Position numbers and translations under genes: made by a program
Assembly (NCBI GenBank): GCA_964650485.1
Contig: CAZYTX010000063.1
Coordinates: 1 to 20,384 of the forward strand
Direction: 5' to 3'
Source of the DNA: CAZYTX01 sp964650485
GTDB lineage: Bacteria > RBG-13-61-14 > DATKZS01
Length of the DNA: 20,384 nucleotides
Shown here: one piece after another, positions 1 through 7,343 of the stretch
Layout of the letters: each line of letters begins with the position of its first letter
How positions within the stretch are numbered: the first letter of the stretch is position 1
The notes under the pieces: model-generated
Database searches by the model: none
What the model was told of the DNA's origin: nothing
The model's input: only the letters and a program-made list of their open reading frames with translations

Positions 1-1
1 G

Positions 2-55
2 TTTGGACCTGCTCGCTGCGCTCGCCCACACAGCAAGCTGTGTGGGTTACCCGTT
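2..55 (+). repeat. Hairpin repeat, copy A
   Basis: First copy of a dispersed palindromic element. A GC-rich lead (CCTGCTCGCTGCGCTCG) is followed by a perfect 9-bp inverted repeat, CCCACACAG / CTGTGTGGG, around a CAAG loop at about 25-46, and then a TTACCCGTT tail. Copy B, 112 bases downstream, differs at one base in 54. There is no T-run after the stem, so it does not look like an intrinsic terminator. It resembles REP-type extragenic palindromes in size and position, but no transposase of the RAYT type is in view. Confidence 0.8.
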
Positions 56-113
56 GCGGCGTGGCGTCGTCTGCCTGTCCTGCGCCTGCCGTGTGCTCCG
101 TGGCTCTGTGGTT

Positions 114-167
114 TTTGGACCTGCTCGCTGCGCTCGCCCACAGAGCAAGCTGTGTGGGTTACCCGTT
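114..167 (+). repeat. Hairpin repeat, copy B
   Basis: Second copy, same orientation as copy A and identical over 54 bases except one C-to-G change in the left arm of the stem (CCCACAGAG), which puts one mismatch in the hairpin. The 58 bases between copies A and B are GC-rich and show no gene. The copy lies just beyond the 3' end of the minus-strand permease gene. Confidence 0.8.
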
Positions 168-212
168 ATGCCAATTATGCTTCGGGCGAATGTTTTTGAC
201 CGCGGCTTCGGC

Positions 213-1316
213 TCACTCTTTTTCAGTTGTTTGCTCGCGGGCCGGCTTTTTCTGGAACAGTGCCGAGTCCTTGTACCTCTCCATTCCCTCCTGTATGAAG
301 ACCTTGAGCACGGCCGCCAAGGGCACTGCGACCAGTATGCCCGCGAAGCCCATGAGGTCCGCGCCGACCAGGAGCGCGAATATGACTATTACCGGGGACA
401 GGCCCACGCTCTTTCCCATGACCCTTGGCGTTATCATGGTCCCTTCCAAGACCTGCACCACCGCAAAGACCGCCCACACCACCGGGAGCTGCCACGCTGC
501 TCCGAACTGGAGCAGGGCCATGATGGTGGCTGCGATGACGCCGATCACTGTGCCGAAGTAGGGGACTATGAATGCGAGCCCGGAGAGCATTCCGATGACC
601 ACTGCGAGGTCGAGACCGATTGCCAGGAGACCGGCGCTGTATAGCACGCCGAGTATGAGGCATATTGTGAGCTGTCCGCGTATGAAGTTTCCGAGGGCCT
701 GGTCAACCTGTCGGAACTTGTCTATCACGTAGTCGCGGTAAGCGGGTGGTATGTAGTCGGCTGCGCGCTGTTTTATGACGTCGAAGTCTCGGAGGAAGTA
801 ATAGAGGAACACGGGTATGATGACGAGGCTTACGAGCCATCCGAAGAAAGCGATGGTCGAGGATGTGACCCTGGATACCACTGAGCTTAGCGGCTTCAGG
901 GCCGATGGGTCCAGGGCTTTGGCCCGTGTCTCGAGCTCCGCTGCCACGGCTTCCAGTGAGTCCGGTATCTCGATGCCCATTCTTTGTTCAAGCATGGGGA
1001 CCGCGCTCTCTTGCAGTCGGCCGATGTATGCGGGCAGCTTGTGTACGAGCTCGACAATCTCACGCTGTGCCTGCACCAGGAGAAAACCGCCCACGGAGCC
1101 GATGATGATGACGGAGAGTGCGGCGAGGGTGAGGATGGCGAATGTGCGGTTCAGCTTTATGCGTTCAAGCCGGTCAATCAAGGGGTCGAGGAGGTATGCG
1201 AGGAACATTGCTATGAGCACGGGCACGAGTGCGTTTCGCACCAGGTACACGAGCGCGATGAAGATTGCCGCGGCCGCTGATACCGCGGCTATGCGCCAGA
1301 GGCGTTTCGGGTCCAT
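213..1316 (-). CDS. AI-2E family transporter (PerM/YdiK-like permease)
   Basis: Polytopic inner-membrane protein of the AI-2E transporter family. Members are proposed to export small molecules or ions; a role in autoinducer-2 transport is shown for only a few, so the substrate is unknown. It has the family pattern: two N-terminal hydrophobic segments (about residues 8-50), a further one near 60-80, a soluble stretch to about 150, then a C-terminal block of hydrophobic helices containing GLAFIVPYFGTVIG and a run ending PRVMGKSVGLSPV. The length, 367 residues, is normal. An ATG at 1322 sits one base from the AGGAG at 1324-1328, whereas the ATG at 1316 lies seven bases away, so 1316 is preferred. 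It lies downstream of xsc on the same strand, separated by repeat copy C, so co-transcription is possible but not assured. Confidence 0.9.
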   Translation of the reverse strand: MDPKRLWRIAAVSAAAAIFIALVYLVRNALVPVLIAMFLAYLLDPLIDRLERIKLNRTFAILTLAALSVIIIGSVGGFLLVQAQREIVELVHKLPAYIGRLQESAVPMLEQRMGIEIPDSLEAVAAELETRAKALDPSALKPLSSVVSRVTSSTIAFFGWLVSLVIIPVFLYYFLRDFDVIKQRAADYIPPAYRDYVIDKFRQVDQALGNFIRGQLTICLILGVLYSAGLLAIGLDLAVVIGMLSGLAFIVPYFGTVIGVIAATIMALLQFGAAWQLPVVWAVFAVVQVLEGTMITPRVMGKSVGLSPVIVIFALLVGADLMGFAGILVAVPLAAVLKVFIQEGMERYKDSALFQKKPAREQTTEKE

Positions 1317-1355
1317 TGTCATCTCCTGTTATTAAGCCGCTGGAGCAGTGCATAT

Positions 1356-1412
1356 GACCTGCTCCCCCTGGGGGGGTCGCCCACATAGCAGAAGCTATGT
1401 GGGCTACTGGTT
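1356..1412 (+). repeat. Hairpin repeat, copy C (divergent)
   Basis: Diverged copy in the gap between xsc and the permease gene. The stem is CCCACATAGC / GCTATGTGGG with an AGAA loop (1380-1403). Compared with copy A, one stem pair has changed from C-G to T-A on both sides, so pairing is kept. The GC-rich lead is altered to a CCCCC-TGG-GGGGG stretch that could itself pair. A TTTT run follows seven bases after the stem, too far for a convincing terminator, and both flanking genes read the other way. Confidence 0.65.
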
Positions 1413-1429
1413 TTAAGTGCTCGCTTTTT

Positions 1430-3160
1430 TCATTTGACCTCGAGGTGCTTGTACTTTTCGAGGTGTCGCACCGGCTTCTTGAGGGCGTCCCTTCTGAAGG
1501 GCTCGGCCAGGACCCGCTCGCCTCCCTCGATCACGGCCTCGATGACCGCGGGCTTTTTGGATGCCACGGCGTCCTCGACCGCGCCGGCCACGTCTTCTGG
1601 GTCCTCGACCTTGTATCCCTTTGCGCCCATGTCCTGGGCGAGCTTTGCGAAGCTGGGGTTGTCGGCGAGGTTTGTGCCCACGAAGCGGTTGTCATAGTAG
1701 TCAATCTGGTTCTTCCTCTCGGCTCCCCACTCGTAGTTCTGGAATATGACCGCGATCACCGGGATGTCCTCCCTTACCGCGGTCATGACCTCGGCAAGAC
1801 CGCTTATGCCCCAGGCCCCGTCACCCTGGAGAGCGAACACCGGCTTGTCGGGCCTGCCCGTCTTGGCGCCCAGGGCGGCGCCGTATGCGAACCCGCAGTT
1901 GCCCCAGGAGAGCGCGGAGACATGCTGGCGCACGCCGCTGAAGCTAAGGTATGCGTTGCACATGGATGAGTTGTTTCCGATGTCCGTGGTGACGATGGCG
2001 CCTCGGGGCATGGAGCTTGAAAGCTCTTTTAAGAACCTTCTCGGGGGCATGGGTTTTTGGGACTCAGAGGACCAGGAGTCGAGCTCCTTTTCCCAGACCT
2101 GCTTTTCATTTTGCAATTCTTTTAGCCGGTCCTGGTTTTTGTTCAGTCCGGGCTTTTTGGCTTTTACCGCTTCCAGGACCTCGCGTGCGAACTCCTTGGC
2201 GTCGGCCAGTATTGCCATCTCGACCCGCTGGGACAGCCCCAGCACCTTGTGGTCAATATCCACCTGGATTATGTTGGCGTGCTTTGGCCAGTATTCTATG
2301 TCGTACTGTGGCAGGGTGCCGAAGGGCCCCAGCCTGCTGCCCAGCGCCAGCACCACGTCGGCCTTGGCTATGGTTCGCATGGCCGCCTTGGACCCGCAGT
2401 ATCCGATGGGTCCTGCGGCCAGATGGTGGGCCGCTGGGAAGGAGTCGTTGTGGAGATATGAGTTGCACACCGGCGCGGTGATGTACTCGGCCAGAGCCCT
2501 GGTCTCTTCGAGTGCGTCCGCCATGGACACGCCTCCGCCGGCGAGGATCACCGGGTGCCTGGCCTCGGCCAGGAGCCGGGCGGCCTCCTCCACCTGTTCC
2601 CTGGCGCCGGGGCCCCTCTTGACCTCGGGGCTCGGGTAGACCTCGTCCTCGCAGTCCCCGTAGAAGTGGTCCCTGGGGATGTTGAGCTGCGCAGGGCCGC
2701 ACTCGGCCTTGGCCATGAAAAAGCAGCGGCGGGCGAGCTCGGCCATGCGGTCGGGCCGGTTGACCCTGACCTGGAACTTGGTGCTTCTCTCGAACATTGG
2801 CATCTGGTCGAGCTCCTGGAACCCGCCGGTGCCGATGCCCTTGGAGCCGGTCTCCGGTGTTATGGCCACCACCGGCGAGTGGGCCCAGAAGGCCGCGGTG
2901 AGCGCTGAGACGAAGTTGGCCGCTCCCGGGCCGTTCTGCGCGATGCACGCCTGTGGCCTGCCGGTGACCCTTGCCAGGCCGTCCGCGGCGTGGCAGGCGG
3001 CCTGCTCGTGGGCCACGGATATGAACCTGATGCCTGCCGCGGGGAAGAGGTCGAGAGCGTCCATGTACGCGGAGCCCACGATCCCGAACACGTCTTTTAC
3101 GCCCTCCGCGGCCATGGTCTCGACCAGAGCCTCGGAGGAGGTCATCTTCTGTTTTGTCAT
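1430..3160 (-). CDS. xsc: Sulfoacetaldehyde acetyltransferase
   Basis: Cytoplasmic thiamine diphosphate enzyme that converts sulfoacetaldehyde and phosphate to acetyl phosphate and sulfite, the desulfonation step of taurine and isethionate breakdown. The 576 residues show the three ThDP-enzyme domains: an N-terminal domain with the cofactor-activating Glu at 52 (AHEQA), a middle domain, and a C-terminal ThDP/Mg motif running from GDG at 446-448 to Asn 475. Features recalled from characterised Xsc proteins set it apart from acetolactate synthase: QNGPG, GGFQELDQM, NIPRDHF, DIGNN near the start of the third domain, NYEWGAERKN, FVGTNL and the C-terminal EPFRRDALKKPV. An AAAGGAG ribosome site at 3169-3175 lies eight bases before the ATG. 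No pta, taurine aminotransferase, dehydrogenase or transporter gene is adjacent. The assignment is strong at family level; activity is inferred. Confidence 0.9.
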   Translation of the reverse strand: MTKQKMTSSEALVETMAAEGVKDVFGIVGSAYMDALDLFPAAGIRFISVAHEQAACHAADGLARVTGRPQACIAQNGPGAANFVSALTAAFWAHSPVVAITPETGSKGIGTGGFQELDQMPMFERSTKFQVRVNRPDRMAELARRCFFMAKAECGPAQLNIPRDHFYGDCEDEVYPSPEVKRGPGAREQVEEAARLLAEARHPVILAGGGVSMADALEETRALAEYITAPVCNSYLHNDSFPAAHHLAAGPIGYCGSKAAMRTIAKADVVLALGSRLGPFGTLPQYDIEYWPKHANIIQVDIDHKVLGLSQRVEMAILADAKEFAREVLEAVKAKKPGLNKNQDRLKELQNEKQVWEKELDSWSSESQKPMPPRRFLKELSSSMPRGAIVTTDIGNNSSMCNAYLSFSGVRQHVSALSWGNCGFAYGAALGAKTGRPDKPVFALQGDGAWGISGLAEVMTAVREDIPVIAVIFQNYEWGAERKNQIDYYDNRFVGTNLADNPSFAKLAQDMGAKGYKVEDPEDVAGAVEDAVASKKPAVIEAVIEGGERVLAEPFRRDALKKPVRHLEKYKHLEVK

Positions 3161-3275
3161 CTTTACATCTCCTTTGTTTTAATACTTTGCAAGGAAAAAC
3201 TTATAAACGACATCCCTTTTATTTGTACCACTTCTGGGGGCCGTTTTAAAATCGGGGTTAAAAACGAAAGAGCGA

Positions 3276-3304
3276 TTGAATAACAGGGAGCCAGGTGATA
3301 GTAT
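3276..3304 (+). promoter_or_regulatory. Possible sigma-70 promoter for the gene at 3378
   Basis: TTGAAT (3276-3281), 17 bases, then TAGTAT (3299-3304). The spacing is ideal but the -10 box matches only four of six positions. It lies in the 217-base divergent gap between xsc and the gene at 3378. No equally clear promoter was found for xsc on the other strand. Confidence 0.35.
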
Positions 3305-3377
3305 TAAATCGCATACAAAAGGGGGGGGCAGACCGCGGTGTATGCCTCTTGGTTCAGGGCGCTTTTAACGGGGGAAT

Positions 3378-3854
3378 ATGGAGATGACCAATAACGAGCT
3401 CAGCAGGAAGGTGCTGGACACTCTCAAGGCCGGCTCGGGCAGTGCCAGGTTCAACCACCTGGTGGATTCATTGGGGGTGGACGCCCGTGCTGTTTTCAAG
3501 AACCTGTTTTTTTTGGAGGAGAAGGGTTTTGTGCAGCTTTCCACCAGTTACAGCACGGACTCTGTATATCCCCAGATTTTGCTTGCGCGGATGAGGGAAG
3601 CTGGAGAGGAGCTTCTTTCGGACCCGGAGAGGCTTGACAAGGTGTTCCCCTTGTCCGATACCGCGGACATAAAGCCCGACATCCCGCCCGACATCGCTTC
3701 CATCGGTATGACCTTCGAGCAGGCCCTTGAACTACTCGCTGTCAAGGCGCGCGATGAGATGAAAGGAGATGAGAGGGACTCGGCCCTGGAGAAGATCGAA
3801 TGGCTGCTGTCTTTGCCCTTTGTAAAAGAGCCGATGAAGTTCGAGGGCAGATAA
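3378..3854 (+). CDS. Hypothetical protein, winged-helix-like N-terminus
   Basis: I do not recognise this 158-residue soluble protein. Residues 5-65 look like a small helix-turn-helix or winged-helix fold: short helices (ELSRKVLDTLKAG, FNHLVDSLGVDARAVFKNLFFLEEKGFV) followed by a strand-like turn, the layout seen in MarR/ArsR-like and other winged-helix proteins. A Pro/Asp-rich linker (KPDIPPDIAS) leads to a helical C-terminus. DNA or RNA binding is inference only. The start could be the ATG at 3378 or the one at 3384; the GGGGGA upstream is better spaced for 3384. It stands between xsc (divergent) and a toxin-antitoxin remnant. Confidence 0.75.
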   Translation: MEMTNNELSRKVLDTLKAGSGSARFNHLVDSLGVDARAVFKNLFFLEEKGFVQLSTSYSTDSVYPQILLARMREAGEELLSDPERLDKVFPLSDTADIKPDIPPDIASIGMTFEQALELLAVKARDEMKGDERDSALEKIEWLLSLPFVKEPMKFEGR

Positions 3855-3893
3855 GCTCTGAGTTTCGGGTCCGGGATTTAGTGTTTAGTATTG

Positions 3894-3922
3894 TTGACAG
3901 CCAAGAGTGCGGGCAATAAAAG
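3894..3922 (+). promoter_or_regulatory. Probable sigma-70 promoter for the VapB-type antitoxin gene
   Basis: A consensus -35 TTGACA (3894-3899), exactly 17 bases, then TAAAAG (3917-3922), which matches four of six -10 positions. The predicted start of transcription, around 3929, gives a short leader before the antitoxin ATG at 3965. Toxin-antitoxin operons commonly repress their own promoter, but no clear operator palindrome was seen here. Confidence 0.5.
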
Positions 3923-3964
3923 CAATTAAGGACTGTAATGCTGAAGACATAAGGAAGGTCAATA

Positions 3965-4192
3965 ATGAAGGTGAACGTGGATATAAACGAGGATCTCCTC
4001 AAGAAAGCCATGAGGACATCTAATGGCAAGAGCAGGAGGGAGGTCATCGAGGAGGGATTGAAGCGCGTGGCGGATCATGGAAAACAGGCCAGGATACTGA
4101 AGCTCAAGGGCAAGGTCGAGTTCTGGCCTGGATACGATTACAAGGAACTCAGGAGAGTCAGGGATTTAAATGGAGCCGGTGATCCTGGTTGA
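3965..4192 (+). CDS. vapB: VapB-type antitoxin (type II toxin-antitoxin)
   Basis: Small 75-residue protein with the layout of the VapB antitoxin family that pairs with PIN-domain VapC ribonucleases: an N-terminal strand (MKVNVDIN), two helices forming a ribbon-helix-helix DNA-binding fold (EDLLKKAMRTS, SRREVIEEGLKRV), and a C-terminal tail with the usual LKGKVEFWPGYDYKELR-type toxin-wrapping segment. AGGAAGG at 3951-3957 is a good ribosome site seven bases before the ATG. Its 3' end overlaps the start of a VapC reading frame, the standard coupling for these pairs, but that toxin is truncated. The antitoxin is therefore probably an orphan, still able to bind DNA or a toxin encoded elsewhere. 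Confidence 0.8.
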   Translation: MKVNVDINEDLLKKAMRTSNGKSRREVIEEGLKRVADHGKQARILKLKGKVEFWPGYDYKELRRVRDLNGAGDPG

Positions 4193-4238
4193 CACCTCGG
4201 TCTTGAGACCTGCTGCAAGGGCTTTTGCAAAAGCGTAG
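4170..4238 (+). pseudogene. vapC: Truncated VapC toxin (N-terminal stub)
   Basis: An ATG inside the 3' end of the antitoxin gene opens a frame reading MEPVILVDTSVL, which is the start of a PIN-domain VapC with its first catalytic Asp (VDTSV). The frame then leaves the family pattern and stops at 4236-4238 after 22 residues, against about 130 for an intact toxin. No further PIN motifs are seen before the end of the convergent gene at 4264. The toxin appears to have lost its 3' part by deletion, with the breakpoint close to 4205. Confidence 0.7.
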
Positions 4239-4263
4239 TCAAGCTGTTCACTCCGCGCCCTGC

Positions 4264-6318
4264 TTAAGACCCTTCCTCCTCCAGTGCCATTGCCACCAGC
4301 TCGACTACGTCGAAGCTTTTGGCCTGCTCTTCCTTGTTAAGGTCCTTGAACCCGTCCTCGAACATGGTCATGCAGAAGGGGCATGCAACGCACACCTCGT
4401 CCGTGCCCAGTTCCATGGCCTCCCTGGTGCGGTTGACGTTAATCTTCTCGTCTCCCAGGTGCTCCTCCAGCCACATGCGGCCGCCCCCGGCGCCGCAGCA
4501 GAAGCTTCGGCCCTTGTTTCTCTCCATCTCCTTTGTCTGAATGCCCAGTGCCTTCAGTATGCCCCTGGGCTGGTCGTATATGTCGTTGTGCCTTCCCAGG
4601 TAGCAGGAGTCGTGGAATGCCACGGTCTTGTCAATGGAGCGGGGAATCTTGAGCCTGCCCGACTGTATGAGCTCCCATATGAGCTCGGTGGAGTGGCGGA
4701 CCTCGACGTCCCATTTGAACTCGGGGTCCTCCTTCTTTACCAGGTCCTCGAACTGGGCGTACTCGTTCTTTAGCGTGTTGTACCCGTGCGGGCAGGAGGT
4801 CACGATCTTCTTGATGCCGTATCCTTTCATGGTCTGCATGTTCATGGTGGCCATGATCTGGTAGAGGTACTCGTTTCCGAGCCTGCGTGCGGTGTCCCCG
4901 CAGCATCCCTCCTCCATGCCCAGTATGGCGAACTTTACCCCCGCGGCCTTTAGCACCTTGGCCATGCTGCGGGCAGCCTTCTGGTAGCGGTCGTCGAAGG
5001 CCCCGGCACACCCCACGTAGAAGCAGTACTCAATGTCCTCGGGCACGCCCTCGCCGTACACGGGTATTTCCAGGCCCTCTGCCCAGCTTGCCCGCTGGTC
5101 AAAGCCAATGCCCCAGGGGTTCGAGTTCTTCTCCATGTTCTGGAGCGCCACCTGCCCCTCGGAGGGCAGGTTCCCTTCCATGAGGGTGAGGTAGCGGCGC
5201 AGGTCTATGAACTTCTGTATGTGCTCGTTCATGACCGGGCACTCGTACATGCAGGCCCGGCAGGTGGTGCATGACCACAGCTCGTCCAAAGACACCTGCG
5301 TCTCGGGGTCGTCGCCTATAATGGGCCCGCGCTCCTCGCCCTCCTGCTTGATCCCTTCCTTTATCATCAAGTGCTTGATAGCCAGATGCAGCTTCTTGGG
5401 AGAGAGGGGCTTTCCGGTGGTGGTGCCCGGACAGACCAGGTCGCACCTGCCGCACTCCTGGCATGTGATCCCGTCCAGGAGCTGCTTCCAGGTGAACTCG
5501 GGAATGGTGTTCACTCCCCAGCTCTCGCGCTCCTCCAGGTCCTTTATGTACTGGACCCTGCCCTTTGGCTCGATGCTCGAGAAGAACACGTTGAAGGGCG
5601 CGGTCATGATGTGCTGGTGCTTGGACACCGGCAGGAAGTTCAGGAAGCCGAAGAACACGAAGAAGTGGAGCCACCAGGAGAATGCATATGCCAGGGGGGC
5701 CTTGGAGTCCATGCCAACGTCCACGCCAAGGCCTCCCCATACGGCCGCTGCCAGCCTGGACAGGTATGCCCCCGGCATGTCTCCGGCGCCGTGTATCCTG
5801 ATCTCCGCGCCGGATATCATGAGGTCGGTGACCATCATGGCGGTGATAAGCCCGAGGATTACGAGCGCCTCGCCGGAAAGCTCCATCTCTTCCGGACGGA
5901 GCACCAGCCTGCGGAAAAAGGCGTAACCCATGGCCAGAAGCACCAGCAGGATAAAGGTGTCCATGGTGAAGTGGTACCAGGCATAGCCGCTGGTAAAGGG
6001 CAGATGGGCGTGAAAGAGCCCGTCGAGCAGGAAGTTCACAATGGTGAGGAAGAGCAGCACGAACCCCCAGAAGATCACGAAGTGCATGATCCCTGCCCGG
6101 GTCCGGAGCAGCAGCTTGCGCTGCGCCAGCACGTACACGACCACGTTCTTGATGCGCTCGCCCACGTTGCTCCACCTGACCTCGTTCTCGGGGGCCCCCC
6201 GTCTCACCATCTTGATGACCCTGGCCCATACCAGGTAGAAGAACAGGGCCACCGCCGCGGCGCCTAGCAACACCTCCACCACGGCGAAAAACACACCGCT
6301 TCCAGGCATTAACGACAT
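4264..6318 (-). CDS. Membrane-bound Hdr-like Fe-S oxidoreductase (ETF:menaquinone oxidoreductase type)
   Basis: Integral membrane Fe-S protein of 684 residues. The N-terminal part has five or so hydrophobic helices (about 8-32, 78-100, 118-138, 150-170, 208-230) with His residues typical of NarI-like haem b domains (H79, H116, H218). Two [4Fe-4S] motifs follow (C286/289/292/296 and C350/353/356/360), then two CCG cysteine-rich domains as in HdrD/GlpC (C432, C437, C472-C473, C509; and C572, C607-C608, C646). Proteins of this layout in syntrophs and sulfate reducers take electrons from acyl-CoA dehydrogenases through EtfAB to menaquinone; this assignment is by family, as etfAB is not in the window. 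A strong AGGAGGTAAG ribosome site (6324-6333) precedes the ATG. The glutaryl-CoA dehydrogenase at 11395 is a plausible electron source. Confidence 0.88.
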   Translation of the reverse strand: MSLMPGSGVFFAVVEVLLGAAAVALFFYLVWARVIKMVRRGAPENEVRWSNVGERIKNVVVYVLAQRKLLLRTRAGIMHFVIFWGFVLLFLTIVNFLLDGLFHAHLPFTSGYAWYHFTMDTFILLVLLAMGYAFFRRLVLRPEEMELSGEALVILGLITAMMVTDLMISGAEIRIHGAGDMPGAYLSRLAAAVWGGLGVDVGMDSKAPLAYAFSWWLHFFVFFGFLNFLPVSKHQHIMTAPFNVFFSSIEPKGRVQYIKDLEERESWGVNTIPEFTWKQLLDGITCQECGRCDLVCPGTTTGKPLSPKKLHLAIKHLMIKEGIKQEGEERGPIIGDDPETQVSLDELWSCTTCRACMYECPVMNEHIQKFIDLRRYLTLMEGNLPSEGQVALQNMEKNSNPWGIGFDQRASWAEGLEIPVYGEGVPEDIEYCFYVGCAGAFDDRYQKAARSMAKVLKAAGVKFAILGMEEGCCGDTARRLGNEYLYQIMATMNMQTMKGYGIKKIVTSCPHGYNTLKNEYAQFEDLVKKEDPEFKWDVEVRHSTELIWELIQSGRLKIPRSIDKTVAFHDSCYLGRHNDIYDQPRGILKALGIQTKEMERNKGRSFCCGAGGGRMWLEEHLGDEKINVNRTREAMELGTDEVCVACPFCMTMFEDGFKDLNKEEQAKSFDVVELVAMALEEEGS

Positions 6319-6400
6319 GAATACTTACCTCCTAAGTAATTGATTAATAATAACCACCTGGATATTGAACTGCTTTGATATGGCTCCGTCCCGCTATTTT

Positions 6401-6429
6401 AGTATGCCAGATGGAAAAGACAGTGTCAA
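6401..6429 (-). promoter_or_regulatory. Sigma-70 promoter for the Hdr-like oxidoreductase
   Basis: Read on the minus strand: TTGACA (6429-6424), 17 bases, CATACT (6406-6401). The -35 box is a perfect match and the -10 box matches four of six. The predicted start of transcription near 6394 leaves a leader of about 75 bases to the strong ribosome site and ATG at 6318. Confidence 0.65.
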
Positions 6430-6672
6430 GCGCGATAAATGTTCCAGGCAGACCCTTACCTCAAATACCTCAATCGCTTGCCTTTAAAGATGAGATCGGT
6501 CACTTGCGGCAATAATGCACTGGCAGATCATTGACCGCTGAATACTGATAAACAACTCCAGTTCGGCTAACGTGCGCGAAAAGGCCCTTGCCACTTATGG
6601 TATACCTTCCGGATTACGGACACAACATGTAGATAATGCTGTGAAAATACTCAACTTTTTACCTGATAAATC

Positions 6673-6701
6673 TTGACAAAAGATGAATATTTTAAGATAA
6701 T
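6673..6701 (+). promoter_or_regulatory. Sigma-70 promoter for the maf cluster
   Basis: TTGACA (6673-6678), 17 bases, GATAAT (6696-6701): eleven of twelve consensus positions at ideal spacing. Transcription would begin near 6708, giving a leader of about 37 AT-rich bases before the maf ATG at 6745. It probably drives the whole maf to DUF167 run. Confidence 0.75.
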
Positions 6702-6744
6702 TAAACTAAATTACTGCTAAAATATTTAAAAATTGAAAACAAAT

Positions 6745-7341
6745 ATGTACAAGACAAACGCTCCCCTGGTGCTGGCGAGCGCATCACCAAGGAGGAGCGA
6801 GCTGCTCTCCAGGCTGGGGCTCGTGTTTGATATCGCGGCCAGCAACCTGGAGGAGCAGGGAGACGGGCCGGACCCCGCGGAGTCGGCAATGGAATGGGCC
6901 AGGCAAAAGGCGGTTGCTTCCGCCCGCAAGCTGGGAAAGGGCGAGTGCTTCTACCTGGGGGCGGACACCATAGTGGTAATAGACGGTCTTATCATAGGAA
7001 AGCCCGGCTCGCCCGGGGAGGCCGCTGACCTGCTTCGGGCACTCTCCGGCCGCTGGCACAGGGTGGTGAGCGGCTACTGCATATCCCGGCCCGCCCGGGG
7101 GGATGAAGTGGCAAGGTCGGTGAGTTCGAAGGTGAAGATCAAGGAGTTGGAGCAAGCGGAGATTGAGGCGTACGTGAGCACGGGCGAGCCTCTGGACAAG
7201 GCCGGGGCATACGCTGTCCAGGGCACGGGCGCGTTCATGGTCGAACGGATAGAGGGGAGCTACACCAACGTGATTGGGCTGCCCCTGTCCGAGGTGACGG
7301 ATGATTTCAAGAGGCTCGGCATAATCGAGCCGGCCGGGTAG
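6745..7341 (+). CDS. maf: Maf family nucleotide pyrophosphatase
   Basis: Cytoplasmic house-cleaning nucleoside triphosphate pyrophosphatase of the Maf/HAM1 fold, which hydrolyses non-canonical or specific dNTP/UTP-type nucleotides to monophosphates. The hallmark N-terminal LASASPRR phosphate-binding motif is at residues 9-16, followed by LGADTIV with the catalytic Asp, and DKAGAYAVQGTGA near the C-terminus. The length, 198 residues, is typical. The start is taken as the ATG at 6745; a TTG at 6733 would add four residues. Neither has a clear Shine-Dalgarno sequence, and the leader is AT-rich. It is first in a cluster with yggS, proC, yggT and a divIVA-like gene, and ends two bases before yggS. 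Confidence 0.92.
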   Translation: MYKTNAPLVLASASPRRSELLSRLGLVFDIAASNLEEQGDGPDPAESAMEWARQKAVASARKLGKGECFYLGADTIVVIDGLIIGKPGSPGEAADLLRALSGRWHRVVSGYCISRPARGDEVARSVSSKVKIKELEQAEIEAYVSTGEPLDKAGAYAVQGTGAFMVERIEGSYTNVIGLPLSEVTDDFKRLGIIEPAG

Positions 7342-7343
7342 AG

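Larger units (their letters stand above)
6319..6732. other. AT-richer divergent intergenic region
   Basis: This 414-base gap separates the minus-strand oxidoreductase from the plus-strand maf cluster and is visibly richer in A and T than the genes around it. It holds two outward-facing promoters (listed separately). Between them, a frame open for 44 codons (6542-6676) reads plausibly as protein (it includes NVREKALATYGIPSGLR) but has no good start or ribosome site and is not recognised; it may be a gene relic or chance. No RNA gene or riboswitch was recognised. Confidence 0.5.

Noticed and set aside
2..167. Two near-identical repeats 112 bases apart, suggestive of the start of a CRISPR array.
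   Set aside because: Only two units, each palindromic with a longer conserved flank, other copies are scattered singly far away, and no cas genes are present.
1380..1411. Hairpin copy C followed by TTTT as an intrinsic terminator.
   Set aside because: The T-run starts seven bases after the stem and both flanking genes are on the opposite strand, where no T-run follows the stem.
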